Part shown: one piece after another, positions 28,349 to 38,399 of the stretch | How positions within the stretch are numbered: the first letter of the stretch is position 1 | Layout: each line of letters starts with the position of its first letter | NCBI GenBank assembly: GCA_013695595.1 | Contig: JACDAE010000078.1 | Location: 1-39,448, forward strand | DNA length: 39,448 bases | Source: Ktedonobacteraceae bacterium | Lineage (GTDB): Bacteria; Chloroflexota; Ktedonobacteria; Ktedonobacterales; Ktedonobacteraceae | Reading direction: 5' to 3' | Program-made: the position numbers and the translations under genes | The notes under the pieces: model-generated | The model's input: only the letters and a program-made list of their open reading frames with translations | What the model was told of the DNA's origin: nothing | The model's database searches: none

Positions 28349-29182
28349 CTACCTCTGGCGTTCGCTGTAAATTTCGAGCGCCCTATTAAGAAACTCCTGT
28401 TCCTCCCCGGTATACGTATACATCGACATATCAAACGGCTTTTGACCCTCTGGTAACGCATGAAATTCCTCCCACCACTTTCCTACACTCGCCTCTACAT
28501 CCGCGTCCCCCTGTGAAAATCCTACGCTAAGCTCGTTCTTAATCTGAGCAACATTTTGCGCTTCCGCAGAGGTGGGATCAGCCCCTTGAGCAACTAAACG
28601 CCCCAATTCCTGTTTTACGAAGCGATATTGCTCATCAACCCGCTTCTGATCTTCCTCAGTCCATTCGTTAGAGTGAAGAGTATTGAGCTTCTGCCTCGCC
28701 TCCTCAGTGTAAGACTTTCTGCTTAACTCCTCCATCGTTTTCTGTTGCTCAGGTGTAAAGTATTTTGCCGACCAGTGTTCGTTCTGTTGGCCCATTTGAA
28801 TCACCTGGATCACTCGTGCAATAGACTCCCAATTGCACCGTTCTGTTTGCAGTAATAGTTCGGTCTCCTCAATAGCTGCGATGATGGTATCGAGTTGCAC
28901 GCGCTTCTCTTCCATCATTGCCTTCTGTTGCGCTAAAACTTCTTCCAGGCACTTCGGTCCTGTCTTCAGCAACGCTCGTATCTCCTCCAGCGAAAATCCT
29001 AAAAACTTGAGTGCCAGAATATTCTGCAATCTCAATAGATCTTCGTCAGTATATAATCGGTACTTTGACTCCGTATACAGCGAAGGCGATAACAGACCCA
29101 CTTTGTCATAATAACGCAACGTACGCACCGTTACAGATGCCTTTTGAGCAAACTGACTGCTATGATAAAAACGCTGATCCAA
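28349..29182 (-). CDS. MerR-family activator with TipAS-like effector domain
   Basis: KASVTVRTLRYYDKVGLLSPS..YRLYTDEDLLRLQNILALKFLGFSLEEI; C-term TipAS-like helices. TTG start at 29182 with AAAGGAGGA 6 nt upstream preferred over ATG 29218. Confidence 0.88.
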   Translation of the reverse strand: MDQRFYHSSQFAQKASVTVRTLRYYDKVGLLSPSLYTESKYRLYTDEDLLRLQNILALKFLGFSLEEIRALLKTGPKCLEEVLAQQKAMMEEKRVQLDTIIAAIEETELLLQTERCNWESIARVIQVIQMGQQNEHWSAKYFTPEQQKTMEELSRKSYTEEARQKLNTLHSNEWTEEDQKRVDEQYRFVKQELGRLVAQGADPTSAEAQNVAQIKNELSVGFSQGDADVEASVGKWWEEFHALPEGQKPFDMSMYTYTGEEQEFLNRALEIYSERQR

Positions 29183-29206
29183 GGTGCTCCTCCTTTCACT
29201 ATCAGG

Positions 29207-29237
29207 AGTGTAATGCATGACGTAACGTCACAGTCAA
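29207..29237 (-). promoter_or_regulatory. MerR-type promoter TTGACT-N19-TACACT with palindromic operator TGACGT-T-ACGTCA
   Basis: Read on minus strand; elongated 19-bp spacer and spacer palindrome are characteristic of MerR-family autoregulated promoters. Confidence 0.75.
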
Positions 29238-29257
29238 GCCCTTTTCAACAGCAATTA

Positions 29258-30646
29258 TCAAACACGTGCCTCAATGGCGTTCTCTTTTTCCGCATTACTA
29301 GAAGCCGCCTTTATAGTCATTGGTACTGCATGCTTTGGCCGTAATGTGATCAATGGAACCAGTTGCAATCGATAGTCCGGCACAAGTTGCAACCTGTATT
29401 GCTGTAAGATGGTAGCCAACAGTAACTTCGCCTCCAACTGCGCAAAAGGCATACCAATACACATGCGCGGACCGCCTCCAAATGGGAAGTAGGCCCATTG
29501 TGGAATCTTCTGTCCAGAAACAGGATCCCAACGCTCCGGGCGAAACTCTGTTGGGGCCTCCCAGATATCAGGCAACCTATGTACAACCCACTGACTAAAG
29601 AGTAATACCGTACCTGCGGGAAAATGATAGCCATCAAGATCAAATGCTTCAGTCGCCCGTCTTCCCTGGGTCCAGGCAGGAGGATACAGACGCATTGACT
29701 CATTCAGCACCCACTCCAGGTAAGGTAGCTTCCCAATGTTGTCAATAGTTGGAGTATCACTACCCAATACACTCTGTAATTCGTTGAGCAATTTTTCGTA
29801 TGAGGCCGGATATTTTGATAGCAGATAAAATGTCCACGTCAGAGCCAGGGAAGTGGTCTCATGACCGGCGGCGACAAATGTCATAGTATGATCACGAATC
29901 TGTGTATCGGTTAGAGTATCTTCCCCTTCATGCGTCATAAGCAACATGGAAAGTACATCTCCTGCATCCTGCTTATCAGCTCGCCTCTGCTCGATAAGCT
30001 GATAGATAAACGTATCCAGTGTGCGTTTAGCAGCCATCCTACGACCATAGGAAGTAAACGGTTTGTCGATCTGCAACCCAAAAAATCCCTCAAGCAGGCT
30101 TACAGGATTACTAATCATCGCATTAAAAGAGGAACCCAGATCACCAAACCCATCACTCAGGTCAACATTAAAGAGGCACTTTCCCACAATGCGTAGCGTC
30201 AACTCCTGCATTGCACGAGTAATATCTATCGTTTCACCTTCATGCCAGTTCTTTAGCATATCCAGTGTATGCTTCACCATAATATCTGCGTAACCCTCAA
30301 CACGCTTTTTATGGAATGCAGGTTGAACCATACGTCTTTGCAGACGATGAGTCTCTCCATCGATCGTTAATAATCCATCACCGAGCAATTGGCCTAGATT
30401 CTTAGCTACCTCTCGGCTAGTAAAGTTGCGTGGATTTTCTGTCAATATATAACGTACATGCTCTGGCCGAAAGAGCAATACAATAGGTGCCTTTCCTACA
30501 TAGATGGTCGCCATATTTCCATATGTTTGTTGCAATTGTTGCAAATAACCCAACTGATCACGACGAAAACTCAGAAGGTTGCCAAAAAGAGGTAAGCGCC
30601 GGGAGGCCGGTGGCAGTTGCGTAGCTGTATGTTGTGTTGTGTTCAT
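29258..30646 (-). CDS. Cytochrome P450
   Basis: FVAAGHETTSLALTW I-helix, NESMRLYPPAW (ExxR), FPFGGGPRMCIGMPFA heme-binding loop. Confidence 0.97.
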   Translation of the reverse strand: MNTTQHTATQLPPASRRLPLFGNLLSFRRDQLGYLQQLQQTYGNMATIYVGKAPIVLLFRPEHVRYILTENPRNFTSREVAKNLGQLLGDGLLTIDGETHRLQRRMVQPAFHKKRVEGYADIMVKHTLDMLKNWHEGETIDITRAMQELTLRIVGKCLFNVDLSDGFGDLGSSFNAMISNPVSLLEGFFGLQIDKPFTSYGRRMAAKRTLDTFIYQLIEQRRADKQDAGDVLSMLLMTHEGEDTLTDTQIRDHTMTFVAAGHETTSLALTWTFYLLSKYPASYEKLLNELQSVLGSDTPTIDNIGKLPYLEWVLNESMRLYPPAWTQGRRATEAFDLDGYHFPAGTVLLFSQWVVHRLPDIWEAPTEFRPERWDPVSGQKIPQWAYFPFGGGPRMCIGMPFAQLEAKLLLATILQQYRLQLVPDYRLQLVPLITLRPKHAVPMTIKAASSNAEKENAIEARV

Positions 30647-30901
30647 AGGTGTCTTCTTCGTCCTTGTATACTATTCACCTTGCTCTGCTCATATCATAGC
30701 GCAATCAGACTCTCATTTGCAGATCATTATGTCAATATCATACGATTACACACCAACATTCTTATCCCATATGCAGCACAAAAAGACGAATATACAATGC
30801 ATGTCCAAAAATTTTTCCGCTTTTTCCTTCTTTCTCCGTATCTTTTCTCACAGAGGAACACAAATTCTATTCCTCAATACACATACAAGAGGATATACAT
30901 A

Positions 30902-31498
30902 ATGGGCAAACGTGGTAAGAAGCGGAAATTTTCTGATGTATGGGCAACACAGACACAGCTAGGTAACATGTTTAACCTTTCGGCAAAAGAAATAGGTCAG
31001 AAGCTGAACGAACTTGAATTACGTACATATAGTGCTGATCAACATAAATATATACCAACTCAACGTGCCATCAACGATGGTTTCTGCACTTCCACGCCAT
31101 TGAAACATGGCATACCCTTCTACATGTGGCAGCGCGAAAAGGTCTCCTTGCTGTTACAAGAGAAATTCCAGATGGTGCCGTTGAGCGATACCGATATAGA
31201 ACATCGTGAAACCGCTCTCTATCTTATCGAGACTGAGAAAGAAGCCGATGAAGGTTATGACAAAATGTACTATCTTTTCTTCGATACTATCTCGCCTGAA
31301 GATCTTCCTCCCATTATCGCATGGTCACTTATCGAAGCACGTAAAAACGCCGATCCAGTCTATCAGCGTCTCGTTGATGGGATTGCAGTAGAGGATTTCG
31401 CCATTATTAATTACCAGTTGGAGCGTCTAGGTTCTTCTATCCGCTTGCGATCAAACTCTAGCGCTGCACCTACTGAACAATCAGATGCTCCCACATAA
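30902..31498 (+). CDS. Hypothetical protein, basic N-terminus, no family recognised
   Basis: ORF MGKRGKKRKFSDVWATQTQLGNMFNLSAKEIGQKLNELELRTYSADQHKYIPTQRAI...; upstream part of ORF track (30617) is probably non-coding. Confidence 0.65.
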   Translation: MGKRGKKRKFSDVWATQTQLGNMFNLSAKEIGQKLNELELRTYSADQHKYIPTQRAINDGFCTSTPLKHGIPFYMWQREKVSLLLQEKFQMVPLSDTDIEHRETALYLIETEKEADEGYDKMYYLFFDTISPEDLPPIIAWSLIEARKNADPVYQRLVDGIAVEDFAIINYQLERLGSSIRLRSNSSAAPTEQSDAPT

Positions 31499-31648
31499 TG
31501 CGTATAGAAATTATTTTGCAGCAAAAACCTGATCATCAGCATAGAACTACGCACTCCATTGCGCACTATGCTGAAGAAATTCCCTTGCTCAATTGCTTCA
31601 GGCAAATTATAATAGCAATGTTTTCACCATACACGCAGAGGAAATAAC

Positions 31649-32197
31649 ATGCAAATTAGTGAACCGGCTGAATATGTTATCCTGGGCTTGCTTAAAGGTA
31701 AGTCTATGCATGGCTACGAAATGTTTCAGCAGTTCCAAAGTGGGGCGCTGGGTCAGATAGTTCACATCGAAATGAGTCAGTTGTACGCATTTCTCAAAAA
31801 GTTGGAGCGCATGACTTATATTGAGGCCGATCTGGAGCCACAAGGTATGCGTCCACCACGCAAAATTTTTCACCTTACAGAGGAGGGTCAGAGTACATTC
31901 TTGCACTGGCTGACCTTGCCTGTTGAAAAACCACGCGATATTCGTATACTCTTTCTGGTCAAATTATATTTTGTGCAGTTGTATCTTCCCGCCCAAACGC
32001 TCTATCTCATAGAACAACAGATACAGGCATGCGCACATTTCCTTGAACATCTGGAGGCAAAACATTTCACTATCACAGACCAGGCAAACGATGAGGCATT
32101 CTTTAACCATGTTGTACTACGTAGTCGTATTCATCAAACGCACTCTCTATTAGAATGGTTACACGAGCTTCAGAATGAGTTGGCAATCCCTCATTGA
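31649..32197 (+). CDS. PadR-family transcriptional regulator
   Basis: YVILGLLKGKSMHGYEMFQQF...QLYAFLKKLERMTYIEADLEPQGMRPPRKIFHLTEEG. Confidence 0.93.
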   Translation: MQISEPAEYVILGLLKGKSMHGYEMFQQFQSGALGQIVHIEMSQLYAFLKKLERMTYIEADLEPQGMRPPRKIFHLTEEGQSTFLHWLTLPVEKPRDIRILFLVKLYFVQLYLPAQTLYLIEQQIQACAHFLEHLEAKHFTITDQANDEAFFNHVVLRSRIHQTHSLLEWLHELQNELAIPH

Positions 32198-32200
32198 TGC

Positions 32201-32881
32201 CTATGTATAGAGCATTGTTTGGGACAAAAGCAATTTATGCTGTGGATTGTAGCTTTTATCACAGCTACCACACGATACCGACTGCGAATACCGTCTTGTT
32301 CTGGGATAGGTTTTACCACAGCTCGGACATTCATAGAGGTAACGGATTGGACGACGTTCACGGCGTTTCTGCTCTCTACGCACACTCTCTTCATGTAGTA
32401 GCAGACGCAATTCTTCTAGTCCATATCCAGTGATTGCAGCCTCATCCGCAGCAATCGCATCATAGCCATGGTGATGATGACGGCGTGGCGTTCCATTCAC
32501 GCGATCAGCAAGGTGAATTAACTCATGCGCGATAGTCACTTCAATTGACTTCGGTTGCATATCAGGCTCTATAAAGATAACGTGGCGATGCGTTGCATGC
32601 TCCTCGTATCCCGGAGTTTTACGTTGCCGTGGGGGAAATGCTGGAATATAACAGTAACAACCCAGCGTCATTGTGTTAAGCCGCTTGCCTGTCCATAATC
32701 CATACTCCTGACGATCTTGCGTTAGCGCTAGAAGGCATAATTCTTGTGCTGATAGTTGTAGCTTTTGCCAGTAGTGGGTTAGCCAACGCCACACCACAGC
32801 TTGATCGCCATGAACAATCGGTTCCGCTTGTAATAGCGGGAGGACAGGGACTTTATGTCTTGTCAGACGTGCGTTCGCCAT
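32201..32881 (-). CDS. SprT-like zinc metalloprotease-type protein with C-terminal zinc ribbon
   Basis: IEVTIAHELIHLADRVNG (HExxH) and YECPSCGKTYPRTRRYSQSVSCGSCDKSYNP. Confidence 0.72.
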   Translation of the reverse strand: MANARLTRHKVPVLPLLQAEPIVHGDQAVVWRWLTHYWQKLQLSAQELCLLALTQDRQEYGLWTGKRLNTMTLGCYCYIPAFPPRQRKTPGYEEHATHRHVIFIEPDMQPKSIEVTIAHELIHLADRVNGTPRRHHHHGYDAIAADEAAITGYGLEELRLLLHEESVRREQKRRERRPIRYLYECPSCGKTYPRTRRYSQSVSCGSCDKSYNPQHKLLLSQTMLYT

Positions 32882-33068
32882 AACCGCTTTTCAACTCCTG
32901 ATGAGCTGTCAGAAAACCCTTTTATTAACGCAGCCACCTGCAGCCTCATCCTGGGAGGCGGATTCTCTATAACAGCCACCTTCCCTTGCGAAGTTGCCTT
33001 ATCAGTATAACAAGCACAACGTATAAATGCAAATCTGTATTTTTCTGTTCTCCGTCGTACTTCTTACA

Positions 33069-33692
33069 TCACAACCGTTCGTAACTCCAACTGACCATCT
33101 CGCCGTTATGATAAGGCATGGATCCATGAAAAGGGCGTGGATCATCATCAAAAACCATTGGCAGGAAAAAACGATCACTAGGCCAGAGCGATAGGGTGGA
33201 AAGAGAAGTAAGTGGCACCCATTCGAGTGTACCCTCGTGGTTACCAGTAGAGGCATCTCCATGCCAACTCTCAATACGGAAGATAAAACCAAACCAGTCT
33301 TCACCATTTTTCCCAAATCCAGGCCAGGAAATCGTTCCTCGCAATGCCATACGTTCTGCCATCAGGCCCGATTCCTCCAAAATCTCACGGCGCATGCCAC
33401 TCACAATATTCTCATCTGCCTCTATTCGGCCACCGAGACCATTATATTTACCGAAATGGATATCATCGGGCCTTTTATTGCGATGAATCATTAATATTTC
33501 GTTACCATCGGGTGACAGAATATATCCCAAAGTAGCCAAAACAGGTTTAAACATTCCTCTATGCATCCTTTCCTGACGCCTTGCTGTAAAATACAAAAGT
33601 CCACGTTCTTTTATCAAGTTATAAAGAGCAGGCATGATATACTGTTGATCTGTTACAATAGAAAAAGATTGGTATAAATATGACTCCTCCAA
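33069..33692 (-). CDS. Nudix hydrolase (8-oxo-dGTP diphosphatase-like)
   Basis: Nudix box GLGGRIEADENIVSGMRREILEESGL; true start likely internal (e.g. MPALYN or MFKPVLATLG). Confidence 0.9.
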   Translation of the reverse strand: MEESYLYQSFSIVTDQQYIMPALYNLIKERGLLYFTARRQERMHRGMFKPVLATLGYILSPDGNEILMIHRNKRPDDIHFGKYNGLGGRIEADENIVSGMRREILEESGLMAERMALRGTISWPGFGKNGEDWFGFIFRIESWHGDASTGNHEGTLEWVPLTSLSTLSLWPSDRFFLPMVFDDDPRPFHGSMPYHNGEMVSWSYERL

Positions 33693-34525
33693 CGTCTAAT
33701 AATCATAACGAAACTGACCAACAAACGGTAGATTCCGTAGTAATGCCCTCCGACGAATTTTTACAAGCGCTCGTTACTGAATTCGACAATGGCGATACGA
33801 TAGGCATCATTCTTGATGGAAGCTACGCTCGAGGGAATGCGACACCTTATAGTGATATAGATCTGACCCGTTTCTATAAAGATGAGGCATCCCTACTTCC
33901 ACACCAACTCCTCTACAAAAATGGACTCCTGATAAGTGTAAACACGAGAAGTGTTGCAGGTATTCGTGCTGATCTTACCAGGCCAGAAAAGGCTATCTTC
34001 CTGGCTGCTACACGGCGACGTATTCTCTTAGATAAAGATGGCTCAGTGACAGAACTGGCTCAGGAGATTGCTACATTTCACTGGGAACCGTTGCGGCAAA
34101 AGGCATTTGAGTATGCGAGTTTCCAGATGATGCTTGCAGCTAAACTCGTTCACAAAATATTAAGCGAAATACTGAGACGCAATGACATGGCAATTGCATA
34201 TACAACTACCAATCTCCTCTCCTCCTTGACAGAAATTGTCACCGTACAGGGCGGTATACCTATCATAAGCGAGAGCGTTTATTATCAACAGGTCGAGGCG
34301 GCAGTAGGTATGAACACGGCCTGGACCCATTATCACAGACTGGTGGCCGGGGTCGATACGTTACCTGCAAATGTGTCTTTTATTACAATACGCGCTGTTG
34401 CCGCGCTCCATCTCTATCAAGAGACGATTTCGCTCTTAAAACCTACCATGCAACCCAAACATATAGCAGTTGCAGAGCAAGCCATGCGCGTTTTTCAGGA
34501 AGCAGGGCCGCGCCTCAGATTATAA
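33680..34525 (+). CDS. Nucleotidyltransferase-fold protein
   Basis: GIILDGSYARGNATPYSDIDLTRFYKD matches GS(x)xRG...SDxDL NTase motif. Confidence 0.8.
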   Translation: MTPPTSNNHNETDQQTVDSVVMPSDEFLQALVTEFDNGDTIGIILDGSYARGNATPYSDIDLTRFYKDEASLLPHQLLYKNGLLISVNTRSVAGIRADLTRPEKAIFLAATRRRILLDKDGSVTELAQEIATFHWEPLRQKAFEYASFQMMLAAKLVHKILSEILRRNDMAIAYTTTNLLSSLTEIVTVQGGIPIISESVYYQQVEAAVGMNTAWTHYHRLVAGVDTLPANVSFITIRAVAALHLYQETISLLKPTMQPKHIAVAEQAMRVFQEAGPRLRL

Positions 34526-34568
34526 TCAGTGGTGCTTCCTGAATATCGGCTTCTGGAAGCACCACTGA
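34526..34568. terminator. Hairpin between convergent genes
   Basis: tcagtggtgcttcc (34526-34539) / ggaagcaccactga (34555-34568), 14-bp perfect arms, 15-nt loop. Confidence 0.7.
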
Positions 34569-34580
34569 AAAACTGTTGCA

Positions 34581-35048
34581 CTAGTGAGTTATTGTTTGTT
34601 GCGGTTGATAAGTACCAGGCTCACTCCGAAAACTTATGGCAAAGCGGTTCCAGGCGTTGATGGTAACTACCGCAAGGGTAAGATTAGCCAATTCCTCCTC
34701 AGCGAAGTGAGCTGCAACTCGTTCGTAGATATCATCAGGAACGTGATTATCCGCAATCAAAGTCAGTGCTTCGGTCCATTCCAGCGCGGCACGCTCTCGC
34801 TCACTATAAAACGGTGCTTCTCTCCAGGCAAAAAGGAGATAGATGCGCTGTTCACTCTCTCCAGCGGCGCGAGCGTCTTTTGTATGCATGTCAATACAGT
34901 AAGCACATCCATTAATCTGGGAAGCGCGTATCTTAACGAGTTCAATGAGCGATGACTCTAAACCGCAATTTTTTACTGCATGTTCAAGCTGTGACATCGC
35001 TCGATAAGCTTTTGATCCAGTTGTAGCGTAATTAAGACGGGTAACCAT
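34581..35048 (-). CDS. Carboxymuconolactone decarboxylase/AhpD-like family protein
   Basis: LIELVKIRASQINGCAYCIDMHTKDARAAGESEQRIYLL (CxxC...H core), EWTEALTLIADNHVPDDIYERV. Confidence 0.92.
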   Translation of the reverse strand: MVTRLNYATTGSKAYRAMSQLEHAVKNCGLESSLIELVKIRASQINGCAYCIDMHTKDARAAGESEQRIYLLFAWREAPFYSERERAALEWTEALTLIADNHVPDDIYERVAAHFAEEELANLTLAVVTINAWNRFAISFRSEPGTYQPQQTITH

Positions 35049-35118
35049 ATGATGATTCTCCTCGTATATGTTGCTTTCCTCATGGCACCTTTGCAGATGC
35101 CATGAAAAAGAACACTTA

Positions 35119-36846
35119 TTATCGCAACATCGTTGCCGCTGCCTGTTGCGCCAGATTAATCAGCCAGAATGGGAGCAAGGTGCCCATTCCCAGAGTACCA
35201 AGCACGGCAATACCCAGACCAAGCCATGAGAACCAGCTAAGCCCACTACTATCCGACTCCTGCTCAACAGTTTTATCTCCGACAGCTGCTGTTTGTGAAA
35301 GCTTCACACTGGGCGTTCTTACAGCTACTGCTGTGGCACTACCAGATGTTGCAAGGCCACCAGTTCTCCCTTGTGTCCTTGCAGCAGTACGCCTTACACC
35401 AGAAGGAGTTGCAGGTATAGGAGAGGCCGGAATCTGGGTCGCAGCTATCTCCGTACTACTCTCACGCTCCATGAACATAGTAGCAATAGTTCGCAGATAG
35501 TAGTAGATACCCAGGATGCTGGCAAGCACGCCGATAATCAATAATTCTGGATGTCCACCGACAAGTGCGGTATAAAACAGGTAATATTTGGCGGCAAAAC
35601 CACCCATTGGAGGGAAACCTGCCAGGGCAAATAGAAAGAATGCCAGCAATCCAGCAAGCACAGGTCTACGATACCAGAGGCCACGTAGATCTTTCACATC
35701 ATTGCCAGAGTTGTCCACACGCTCCAAAAGGGAGACGACGCCGAATGCTCCCAGGTTCAGAAAGGCATAACAGAGCAAGTAAAAGAGAATCGCCCCAGTG
35801 CCCAATGTTCCTCCGACAACGACGCCTATTAGCAGGTAACCAGCATGTGCAATGCTAGAATAGGCGAGCAGGCGCTTAACATTGCTTTGTACAAGCGCCA
35901 TGATATTGCCGCCCACAATAGTTAGCACTGTGATCGCCCAGACAACTGGCATCCAGTCAGCCTGAACAGGTAAAAAGACTAGACCAAAGACGCGTGCAAA
36001 AGCGACGAGTGCAGCAACTTTCGTTCCTACAGACATAAAAGCAGTTACCGGTGCTGGTGCTCCCTGGTACACGTCTGGTGTCCACGCCTGGAAAGGGAGT
36101 GCAGAGACCTTAAATGCGAAACCAACGCTCAACAATCCGAGCGCAATAATCAGCAGTGTAGGACTCTGGAGAGCGATGCCGATTGGATGACTGTGTGTCG
36201 CGATATTTCGTACAATCGCAGCTACACCATTAAATGCTGTATTACCCGTAGCTCCATACGTCATTGCAATACCATACAGCAGGAATGCAGATGCAAATGA
36301 GCTAAGCAGAAAATACTTCATGCCCGATTCTTGCGAACTCTTGCGTTGAGCCACAAATCCGCACAGGATATATAGGGCCAACGAGAGCATTTCCAGGCCA
36401 ACAAAGACAATCAAGAAACTGGTTGCCGCCGCAAGTAACATCATGCCGGTAGTAGCAAGCAACATAAGTGCATAATATTCACCCTGATGCACCAGTTTTA
36501 AACGTTTGAGGTAGACTGGAGAGAATAGAATCCCTAGACCACCGGCAGTCAGAATAATGAGATAAGCATAAAGCGAGCCCCAATCTGAACCTACCATGTT
36601 ATTAAATGCTGTATGCTGATCTCCCACAAGGAACAGGGTGATCGTTGCTGCAAGCGCGCCCAGGATACCTAGAAAGGATAGGGTAGGCAGAATAGTATAG
36701 TTCGCGGGACCCCTATGCTTGAGGCTTTCTCCTGCCTGGGGTAGCAAAATATCCACGATCATCACGATCAGCGTTATACCTATCAGCACTAGCTCAGGTG
36801 CGATACGCCCCCAATCCGCAGGGGCAACTGTAAATGTAAATGTCAT
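35119..36846 (-). CDS. nuoN: NADH-quinone oxidoreductase subunit N
   Basis: Proton-antiporter family; ALLVAFARVFGLVF, LLAYSSIAHAGYLLIG, AGFPPMGGFAAKYYLF; gene order L-M-N. Confidence 0.94.
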   Translation of the reverse strand: MTFTFTVAPADWGRIAPELVLIGITLIVMIVDILLPQAGESLKHRGPANYTILPTLSFLGILGALAATITLFLVGDQHTAFNNMVGSDWGSLYAYLIILTAGGLGILFSPVYLKRLKLVHQGEYYALMLLATTGMMLLAAATSFLIVFVGLEMLSLALYILCGFVAQRKSSQESGMKYFLLSSFASAFLLYGIAMTYGATGNTAFNGVAAIVRNIATHSHPIGIALQSPTLLIIALGLLSVGFAFKVSALPFQAWTPDVYQGAPAPVTAFMSVGTKVAALVAFARVFGLVFLPVQADWMPVVWAITVLTIVGGNIMALVQSNVKRLLAYSSIAHAGYLLIGVVVGGTLGTGAILFYLLCYAFLNLGAFGVVSLLERVDNSGNDVKDLRGLWYRRPVLAGLLAFFLFALAGFPPMGGFAAKYYLFYTALVGGHPELLIIGVLASILGIYYYLRTIATMFMERESSTEIAATQIPASPIPATPSGVRRTAARTQGRTGGLATSGSATAVAVRTPSVKLSQTAAVGDKTVEQESDSSGLSWFSWLGLGIAVLGTLGMGTLLPFWLINLAQQAAATMLR

Positions 36847-36869
36847 AAAAACCCTCGTTACCCCACAGA

Positions 36870-38399
36870 TTATTTGATAAACAGACTACCAAGATTCTGC
36901 ATAATGTTGGTGACTGATGGCTCCATTAAAGCAGTGAGTGGTGCTGGATACAGGCCAATAAAAAAGATCAGAACCAGTAATGGGAGTAAGGCAACAAACT
37001 CGTCTACACGGATATCAACCAGTGTGCCTTTACGAAGTAGTACTCCTACATTCCCATCAGTCTTGCGTGGCCCCTCCATCACATTCTGGAAAAAGCGAAT
37101 CATATACCAGGCAGCAGGTACAACAACAATCGTACCTAACACACCAAAGGTAACATTATTGCGGAACGTGCCAAGCAGAGCTGGGAACTCGCCCGCAAAG
37201 CTATTCAATCCAGGCAAGCCAAGCGAGGAAAGCGAGGCAATGAGCATAACCGTCGCCAGGACAGGAATACGTGTCGCGAGGCCGCCAAAGTCACCAATGC
37301 GGCGCGTCCCAGTACGCTCCTCAAGGAAGCCAACGAGCAAGAAAAGCGCAGCGATGGTAATACCATGATTAACCATTTGTAGCACTGATCCCTCAACCCC
37401 TTGCGTATTGAAGGCAAACATGGCAAGTATGATGACACCCAGGTGACTGATGCTCGAATAGGCCAGGATGCGTTTGAGATCCGTCTGAGTTAATGCCTGC
37501 CATGCACAGTACAAAATACCGATGACAGCCAGTATTCTGAACAGAGGGGCAAGCGTCTGAATTGCATTTGGAAAAAGTGGGATGCAGAAGCGCAGAAAGC
37601 CATAAGCACCCGCCTTTGCCATCGCACCAGCAAGCATTGCGGTTACAGGTGCAGGTGCCTCAGTATAAGCATCAGGCAACCAGCTATGGAATGGGACCAG
37701 CGGAACCTTGACAGCAAAAGCAGCAGCGAAACCTAGCAGCAGCCATACCTGTATCCCATTATCCAATTTGCCATTGAGTAAGGTGATCAGGTCAAGTGTG
37801 TAGCCGCCTCCGCTGGCTTGCTGATGAAAGTAGCCCAGCGCAATAATAGCGGCCAGCATGAGAAAACTGCCGACCGAAGTGTAGAGTACGAACTTGAATG
37901 CCGCATAGATACGATGTTCGCCACCCCAGGCACCCACCAGGAAATAAGCAGGTATGAGCATCACTTCCCAGAAGATGTAGAACAGGAAGAGGTTGCTAGC
38001 AAGAAAGACGCCGATTAAGCCCCCTTCCAGAAGCAACATGAAGGCCATATAGTTCTTGACCTTCCGGTCGATACGGAACGAGGCACCGATACAGACCACA
38101 GTTAGAAGCGCCGTTAACAAAACTAACAGGGCACTGATGCCATCTATAGCCAGGCTATAATTGATACCCAGAGATGAGATCCACGTCACATTCTGGACGA
38201 GGTAGAAAGTGCTACCCGTGAACGGTGCACTCAAACTCACCTGAGAGTAGATAAGTACTGCGATGATGCTGACCACAAGGCTTGCGATTGCGATACCAAG
38301 CGCCGTCCAACGAATGACGTTAAGTTGATCTTTCGGAAAAAACAAGAGAACGATTGCTCCCACGATGGGAAGAAACGTGATAAGTGAAAGCATGACCAC
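36870..38399 (-). CDS. nuoM: NADH-quinone oxidoreductase subunit M
   Basis: FLFYIFWEVMLIPAYFLVGAWGG, VPFHSWLPDAYTEAPAPVTAMLAGAMAKAGAYGFLRF, RILAYSSISHLG. Confidence 0.96.
   Translation of the reverse strand: MVMLSLITFLPIVGAIVLLFFPKDQLNVIRWTALGIAIASLVVSIIAVLIYSQVSLSAPFTGSTFYLVQNVTWISSLGINYSLAIDGISALLVLLTALLTVVCIGASFRIDRKVKNYMAFMLLLEGGLIGVFLASNLFLFYIFWEVMLIPAYFLVGAWGGEHRIYAAFKFVLYTSVGSFLMLAAIIALGYFHQQASGGGYTLDLITLLNGKLDNGIQVWLLLGFAAAFAVKVPLVPFHSWLPDAYTEAPAPVTAMLAGAMAKAGAYGFLRFCIPLFPNAIQTLAPLFRILAVIGILYCAWQALTQTDLKRILAYSSISHLGVIILAMFAFNTQGVEGSVLQMVNHGITIAALFLLVGFLEERTGTRRIGDFGGLATRIPVLATVMLIASLSSLGLPGLNSFAGEFPALLGTFRNNVTFGVLGTIVVVPAAWYMIRFFQNVMEGPRKTDGNVGVLLRKGTLVDIRVDEFVALLPLLVLIFFIGLYPAPLTALMEPSVTNIMQNLGSLFIK

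Noticed and set aside
36874-37368. 164-aa plus-strand ORF antisense to nuoM
   Set aside because: Arises opposite a confident nuoM frame; low-complexity basic composition typical of antisense reading frames.
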